Source of the DNA: Engraulis encrasicolus
Taxonomy: Eukaryota > Chordata > Actinopteri > Clupeiformes > Engraulidae
DNA: 64,000 bases
NCBI RefSeq assembly: GCF_034702125.1
Contig: NC_085876.1
Location: 17,874,014 to 17,938,013, forward strand
Reading direction: 5' to 3'
Both the position numbers and the translations under genes were made by a program. Positions 58,200-64,000 of the stretch are shown here, piece by piece. The notes beneath the pieces were generated by a model. The model was not told the origin of the DNA. It worked only from the letters and a program-made list of their open reading frames with translations, and made no database searches. The number at the start of each line of letters is the position of its first letter. The first letter of the stretch is position 1.

Positions 58200-58930
58200 T
58201 TTAATGGGTCATTTCACGTGAAATCAGACGCTTTGGGACCCGACCGATCCGGATTTCAGTCATACTTGGTGTGCCTTTTTAGTAGCAAGGTAGCACCCCA
58301 GAACTGCATTGGTTTGAATCTGACACTAATATTAAGGGAGAAACAGACTAGGAAAGGTTCACATTTTAGGGTAGGACACTATACATTCAGCCTTGAATAT
58401 ATCAGTCAGTGTTAGTCACAAAAAGATGCCTGTGGTATTGTTTGAAAGCTCTTTTCTGGCTCTACATATTACACAATCAGCTTGGAATACAACAACTCTC
58501 AGAATATGAATTATGATAAATTGAAAAATTAAAAATTGAATATCTAAAAAAACTATATTTTAAAATGGCCAGTTCCTTGTCCAAACGTAGCCGGCAATGT
58601 CATTAGCAACACCTCATATGCTGGTGTTCGGTTCTTTATTCATTTCAGAGAGAATTTGACTCACAAATATGGCATCATACAGACCACTTACTAATAATAT
58701 GGTAATACCATAGTAGCATCACATGACAAAACAAAAACAAAACAAAAATGGTCAGTTTCCATGTTCCCAGGTTTCAGAAACTAAGGCAGATGTCCATTTA
58801 TACACACCAAATGATGATATGTGAATGTTTGAACATTCCTTCTCTGTGTACCTGTGTCATCTTCCCTTTACCGTACTTTAAAGAGATAATCAATGGCTAC
58901 ACTCTCATTTTGTACTCTACCAGTGCATTT
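58200..58930. other. Intergenic, no gene recognised
   Basis: Only short frames. Parts may belong to an old repeat, but no ends could be identified. Confidence 0.4.
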
Positions 58931-58954
58931 GAAGCAGCAGCTATGTCTTTTGTA

Positions 58955-59175
58955 GATAATGTATAAGTACGTCCCGTTGCAGTTAGGTTCCACTACCAGA
59001 AGCACATCCTGATGATCCATGACAAGTCTATCTGGTCTGAAGGGAAACGTGAAGGATGGAGATGGTCCATGAGGATGCAGGAAGTTCAGTTTCACCTCTC
59101 CAGTGCTCGGCATACATTCCTCAACACATGCTAGCCACCAGTTGCCATCATATACAGCTACAACATACCCTTTGA
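58955..59175 (-). pseudogene. Exon-like coding fragment, family not identified
   Basis: On the minus strand about 70 codons read GYVVAVYDGNWWLACVEE, then EVKLNFLHPHGPSPSFTF and DVLLVVEP. The tryptophan pair, the HPHGP turn and the low frame noise look like part of a real protein module, similar in style to small beta-barrel modules at the ends of uncharacterised or transposon-linked proteins in fish. The frame continues on both sides into sequence that looks non-coding. No other exon was found nearby, so it is probably a stranded exon or gene relic. Confidence 0.4.
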
Positions 59176-59932
59176 TGCTTGAAAATGCATAACAAATGCA
59201 TAACAAGTAGAAATAGGATAACAAGTGTACTTTTCGGAATCTCTGCTTTTTTTTTTTTATCAACGTACACACTTCAGAACGGCAGTTTTTCTCTCTTTAG
59301 TGTCTGCACTGTCAGGCAGTATTACATACAGCCTCACCACTCCCTATTTTAACCATGCCTGCAGTTCACCTAGTGGTCGCTGTCCAGAGAGCGCAGCCCA
59401 TTCTTTCTGAATGCAGAGCCGTGAGTCTGCACTCCCCCTAGAGTGCAGTACCACCCAGAACAGTGGGTGGTAATATCCTTAAAACATCTCTGGTGTGTTT
59501 GAGTCAATGATGCGTACGCATTCATGAGGACGTCGACTCTAAACGGGTCTATACGCAAATATATCCACTTCAAAATTTCAAGGATTTCAGTACCCACCTG
59601 AAATTGATTGATCCATTATTTAGAATAGCACAAATATATACAGTTAGTATACCCACCTTCCACTGAGTGGAAACATCTGCCACAAGCACCAGCGCGCCGC
59701 ACGCATGTAACAGACTGTTAACTTTAGTGAGTGGATAATGTAGTGGGACCAGACAGTGAGCGCTGTAAAAAGTAAAGAAAGAACATTTAAAAAGACCCAT
59801 TTAAATCAGTGCAAGTAAATAACGGTCGAGTGGCTCCCCCAGCTGTGATCCGGTTCCCATCGTTCACTTCAGGGAGCCGTTCAAAAGAACCGGCTCGTTC
59901 ATGAACAACACACCTCTAAGTGAAAGCCCAAC

Positions 59933-60215
59933 TGGGAAACTCCAACTCCCATTGTCATTGTGACACAGCACCCCGCAGCACAAAATTGCATTTATGCCTC
60001 ACCCCTGCAAGAAGGCAGCCCCCAATGGCGCCTGAAAGGGAGCAGTGCGGCGGGACAGTACCATGCTCAGGGTACTTCAGTCATGGAGGAGGATGGGGGA
60101 GAGCACTGGTTAATTACTCCCCCCACCAATCTGGTGGGTCGGGAGTCAAACCAGCAACCTTTGACTTTGAGCTAGAAGTCTGACAACTGCTTACCCATGA
60201 CTGCCTGTGACTTTA
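59933..60215 (-). mobile_element. SINE, reverse orientation
   Basis: GTGCGGCGGGACAGTACCATG, GGAGGATGGGGGAGAGCACT and the B-box mirror GGAGTCAAACCAGCAACC define a family whose tRNA-like head lies at the right (GCTTACCCATGACTGCC). A fragment of the same head lies near 51,050-51,085. Confidence 0.75.
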
Positions 60216-60590
60216 GAATGCACACTAGAAAACATTGCAAGTCAGTCAAAAGGTAAGATTTTCTGATGCCCTGAGTTTCAAGTGAACTCATCTTGAGGCT
60301 TAAACCAACTCAATGCTTTCTCAAGTTGAGTTAACTTACAAACTTGAGGCAGCAGGGCAACTAAGCCTACTTTTTTACATTTAACTGGCTGCAATATTTT
60401 ACAGTGCATACAGGTCTTTCTTTATCAGCGTTTTTTTTTCTTCTTCCATTTGCAATGCACCTGATTTCACTCCTGATCACCAAGTTATCGATGCGCATGA
60501 CATGCACTCCTATATGCAGTGCATTTTACAGTGTTAATCCAACACTCCTGTGTGCAGTGCATTTTACAGTGTTAATGACGTGCACTCTCC

Positions 60591-60765
60591 TGGCCCTGCC
60601 GTGGCTCTAACGGTAGGGCACTGGGTTACTACACTGGTGACCTGAGTTCGATTCCAGCCTGGGTCATTTGACAATCCTTCCCCGTCTCTTTCTCCCAACT
60701 CATCTCCTGCTTCTCCTTCACTATTCTGTCAGAAATAAAGACAAAAAAGACCTAAAACAATGAAA
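60591..60765 (+). mobile_element. tRNA-derived SINE with target-site duplication
   Basis: TGGCCCTGCCGTGGCTCTAA head, GAGTTCGATTCCAGCCTGG B box, CT-rich body, A-rich tail. Flanks TGCACTCTCC and TGCACTTTCC match at 9 of 10. Confidence 0.85.
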
Positions 60766-60930
60766 TGCACTTTCCTGAGTATTCGTGGCCCCATATGTGA
60801 AATTTCAGTCTTTCAGTCGTTGAATCTGGAAAACACTTTAACAATTTAACACTATATCAACTGGTATTCGGTATACGGCTTTACGCTCAGATTGGCATTG
60901 AATTAACACAGCAGCAATTGCTGCGTAAGC

Positions 60931-61100
60931 CAGTGGTTATCAACCTTTTTTGAACAAATGCCCCTTTGACGTAATCACGATCCTGCCAGCGCCCCCCTTA
61001 GTAGGCCTATTTAGAAATAAAATAGACTAATGCAGCCCTATGGCAATCCTTCTCAATGCCCCCAGAGGGCTCCCCAACGCCCCCTGGGTAGTCCACTAGT
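60931..61100. mobile_element. hAT-type MITE remnant (CAGTGGTTATCAACC)
   Basis: The start CAGTGGTTATCAACCTTTTT and internal GCCCCC-rich words fit the family of the copy at 56,835; the right terminus is not clear. Another copy starts at 63,866 and runs off the window. Confidence 0.5.
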
Positions 61101-61211
61101 GTAGACACAGCAAGGTTGTTTGTTCCTGTATGTAGTTTTTGGAGGTTGGTTGGGGTGTGCACATCCACAAAGCAGTTATCCAGGTGCCAGACAAAAAGTG
61201 GTAAACAGTGT

Positions 61212-61303
61212 GATGAAGTGGTCTGCACACTGGGTATTAGCTCCAAAAATATAAACTTTATTTTTGGAGCTAATAGGCCTACCCTGTGTGCGGACCACTT
61301 CTT
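61212..61303. repeat. Snap-back palindrome with GTCTGCACAC / GTGTGCGGAC base
   Basis: GAAGTGGTCTGCACACTGGG at the left is mirrored by CCCTGTGTGCGGACCACTTC at the right. The inner stem TTAGCTCCAAAAAT pairs with its mirror around an A/T loop. The base word CCGCACAC is shared with the hairpin at 9753-9962. Confidence 0.75.
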
Positions 61304-61514
61304 CCTGTACTATATAGCCTACCCTAACAGATCGTTGCCTGTGTTTACATTCCAGAGTTATGCAACTGTGTTACTGTACTAACAGCCAGAGCTGCTGATG
61401 GCATTGGCAGGGCCCTTTAATAGTCATCTAAGAGGCCTCCTCGCTCAGTACATACAATGTAATGATTGCGTTTATATCAGTGGTTTAGTATCCCAAATAT
61501 GAAGCATATCCCGG

Positions 61515-61720
61515 TTATTCAGATTCAGATTCAGATTCAGAAAACTGTATTAATCCCATCAGTGGGCAATTAAGTTTGCAGTCCCAGTCTCCATCAATCA
61601 GCAATATAGCATAAATAAAAAGGTTAGAAAAATATAGAAATACAAAACCTAAAGAAAATAAAAATAATAAATGAATAAGAAAATAAAAGACATACACATC
61701 TTAACACACACATACGGTCA
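61515..61720. repeat. Non-LTR retroelement tail with AGATTC repeats
   Basis: Four AGATTC units precede CTGTATTAATCCCATCAGTG and a T/A-rich body; TTCAAGATTCAAG near 38,035 and TATTATCCCACAATGGGG near 49,620 are similar tails. Confidence 0.5.
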
Positions 61721-62039
61721 AACATATATATGAGCACAGAGCGTTATATCTCGGTCTACATTCTTAGCTATTATAGAATTCTCTTCAAATACGTGTAGCC
61801 TGGCTAGCAGCAACAGCCTTCTATTGGAAGCCTCGCTATCCGGGATAAGGTGTTTACATGCGCCAGCATCCCGACTTCTGTCGGAATACTCCATCTAGCA
61901 TAGCCCGATTTCTCAAAGTCCCTGAAAGGAGCTTATCCGGGATACTGAAGTCGGGATAAGGTGTTTATATGTTCAAACGCAAGTTCGGGCTACTTAATAA
62001 CGGGATACTGAATTCGGGATACTGAACTGCATGTAAATG

Positions 62040-62186
62040 CGCTCAATGATGAGGACCCAATTCTGGGCCCCCTCTATCTCTGGGCCTGGGACAACATACC
62101 CCTTTCACATACCCCCCCCCCCCCTGTTGACGCTCCTGCCTGCAGCCCTGCCTGTTATGTAATGTTTTGAATACCAAATGTGCTTT

Positions 62187-62222
<36 letters not shown>

Positions 62223-62285
62223 TGTGTGTCTGTCTGTCTGTCTGTCTGTGTGTCTGTGTGTCTGTGTGTCTGTGTGTGTTGCAGA
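62040..62285. repeat. MITE fragment followed by a GT/CTGT compound microsatellite
   Basis: AATTCTGGGCCCCCTCTATC and GGGACAACATACCCC belong to the CAGGGCCGCTGACAG family. A GT run with CTGT interruptions fills about 62,189-62,280. Confidence 0.7.
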
Positions 62286-62732
62286 TGTGCTCTGTGCCAT
62301 ACCCTGCAAAAGCAGAACTGATCTCTCATTAAAATAAATTAGAGGCACATCTTCAATTAGTCATGGAGTATTCAAAACGGTTCACCAGAGGAATTCACAT
62401 GACGTATTTCATTGCACACTGATGTTTGTGTTTGTAAAGAGTGCACTGAGGGAGAATACATACAAAGTTGTGTTTGAAGAATTTTTGTGACATTTTACAC
62501 ATGAACCAGTGGTGTAGTCTACTTTGTGGTGGGTATACTGTATATTTGAGCATTTCTTGAGGTGGGTATAGGCCTACTGTATATATTTGTGCTATTCTAA
62601 ATAATGGATCAATCCATTTTAGGTGGGTATACTGAAATCTGTGAAATGTTGAGGTGGGTATACTGCCTGTACCTGCGTTCTATGTTGACTACACCACTGA
62701 CATGAGCACAGCCAAGGTGTTTTGGTGGCTGG

Positions 62733-63102
62733 CAGGGCCACCGCTAGACAGAAGCTTGGAGCACCAACCAGTTTGCCCCCAAAATTGGGGCCTCTACAAT
62801 TGAGATTGACTAAAAGACTGAAAGGAAAATAAAGGTCCGCAACACTGTGTGATGCTCCCAAAAATGTAATGTGCCATTAAATGTTTGGGAACGTCAAATA
62901 CTTAAAGACGTCATGAAAAAAATATAGAATTACATTCAGAAACATATACAGTATTTATTAGTTAGCAGACTATTATTAGCCAATTAGCCATTATTTTTGT
63001 TGTTGTTGTTTTTGTTGTTGTTATTATTTTTATCATTTAATTATGATAGGGGCCTGCTGACCAGTTGTGCTTAGGGCCTCCAAAACATTAGCAGCGGCCC
63101 TG
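62733..63102. mobile_element. hAT-type MITE with CAGGGCC ends, 370 bp
   Basis: CAGGGCCACCGCTAG at the left and TTAGCAGCGGCCCTG at the right are inverted repeats. Flanks GTGGCTGG and CTGGCTGG match at 7 of 8. Interior has a TTG microsatellite near 63,000. Confidence 0.82.
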
Positions 63103-63185
63103 CTGGCTGGCCACTTCCAACTTCAAATACAGAGAAACAGGTTGGCCACAAGGCATCATTAGCCTGCTCTCTGCACTCATGAACA

Positions 63186-63444
63186 CAGGGGTGGACTGGT
63201 AATCTGGCATACAGGGCATTTTCCCGATGGGCCAAGAGTCCCCAGGGGCCTATACTGTTGTGGTTGTGGTTGTTTTCATGGGCATTGGCCCACAAATCAG
63301 AGGAGGGGGAGGCCCATTGGTCCATCATCAATACAGACAGTGGATTCAGCCAGTCAAGATATAGTATGAAAGTGGCCTGTGCGTGTTCGGGGCCTATCTA
63401 TGCCAAAATTCCCCTGGCCACTTTTCGGTCCCAGTTTAGCCCTG
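63186..63444. mobile_element. hAT-type MITE, CAGGGGTGGACTGG family
   Basis: Starts CAGGGGTGGACTGGTAATC, ends CCCAGTTTAGCCCTG; both flanks carry TGAACA. 259 bp, non-coding. Confidence 0.75.
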
Positions 63445-64000
63445 TGAACAGACTGTTATTCATTCGACACAGATGTTCCCACTTCCCAATACAAGACCCT
63501 ATTGTCCTCTCTATTCTAGAGCGAGTTTAAACAGGATTAAACATTTATACGTGGGTTAATTATCGGTTGTTATTTCCTCTTAACCAACAAATTGTGGTAG
63601 GAAGAAGGATACACAAATTAATTAGCCACACAGTACCCCTATAGATAGACCTGTTTGCAGAGCAGCCTATTCACAATCACCCTTAGTGCTAGCACGGGCT
63701 AGCAGGCACTGACTCTCACCTGCTAGCTTTAGGATCATCCATAAGCACCTCTAGAGAAGCTTGCGACGATGGTGACTCTTCTCTCATGACTTGTACTACT
63801 ACTCCCCCTCTCTCTCTCCCTGTCCTGTACTGTGGAAACCTGTGTATCACCAGGAGAGTTAAAGCAGTGGTTCTTAACCTTTTTTTTCTTAAATCACCCC
63901 CTTGCCTATGCCCAAGACAAGCCCCTAACCCAAACCAAACGTCTACATGTGTATATGCTGATTGATTACAATGACTCTTGTTATAACTTGTATACTTTAA
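63445..64000. other. Intergenic, no gene; start of a hAT MITE at 63,866
   Basis: No coding frame. CAGTGGTTCTTAACCTTTTT at 63,866 opens a MITE cut off by the window end. Confidence 0.5.

Overview
The window is teleost fish genomic DNA. Two vertebrate genes with clear orthologues are split into many small exons with GT-AG junctions. They sit in a background saturated with fish-type repeats: tRNA-derived SINEs, hAT/piggyBac/Tc1 MITEs, Ty3 and non-LTR retroelements, and long CA/GT, GA/CT and TA microsatellites. No bacterial-style operon, CRISPR array, rRNA gene or free-standing tRNA gene is visible. All calls come from reading the sequence by eye; no database or alignment was run.

Layout. 1-4736: the 3' part of a Ty3/gypsy LTR retrotransposon (reverse transcriptase, RNase H, integrase, polypurine tract, 3' LTR), with its reading frame broken by a 13-bp tandem duplication. 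4.7-19.3 kb: no host gene; two old segmental duplications, several MITEs and a young snap-back hairpin. 19,374-41,280 (+): a complete 14-exon solute carrier organic anion transporter gene of the SLCO2 (OATP2) group, predicted 644 aa, whose introns carry most of the striking mobile DNA. 41.3-46.0 kb: its probable 3' UTR, then a tandem-repeat patch hit by three different mobile elements. 46,077-50,428 (-): complete 6-exon glmp (glycosylated lysosomal membrane protein), 409 aa, convergent with the transporter gene and with a CACGTG element just upstream of its start. 50.6-64 kb: no intact gene; microsatellites, a piggyBac inside a hAT inside a SINE, further MITEs and SINEs, and one small exon-like coding fragment.

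The two host genes need not act together. One makes a plasma-membrane organic anion carrier; the other makes a lysosomal membrane glycoprotein. The most unusual content is architectural. In intron 3 of the transporter gene a palindromic Tc1-like element sits inside one arm of a second, near-perfect palindromic TTAA-type element, and the arms of the inner, later-inserted element look older than those of the outer one. Several MITEs can be delimited exactly by perfect target-site duplications, and the 8-mer TAGGCCTA is far more frequent than expected by chance.
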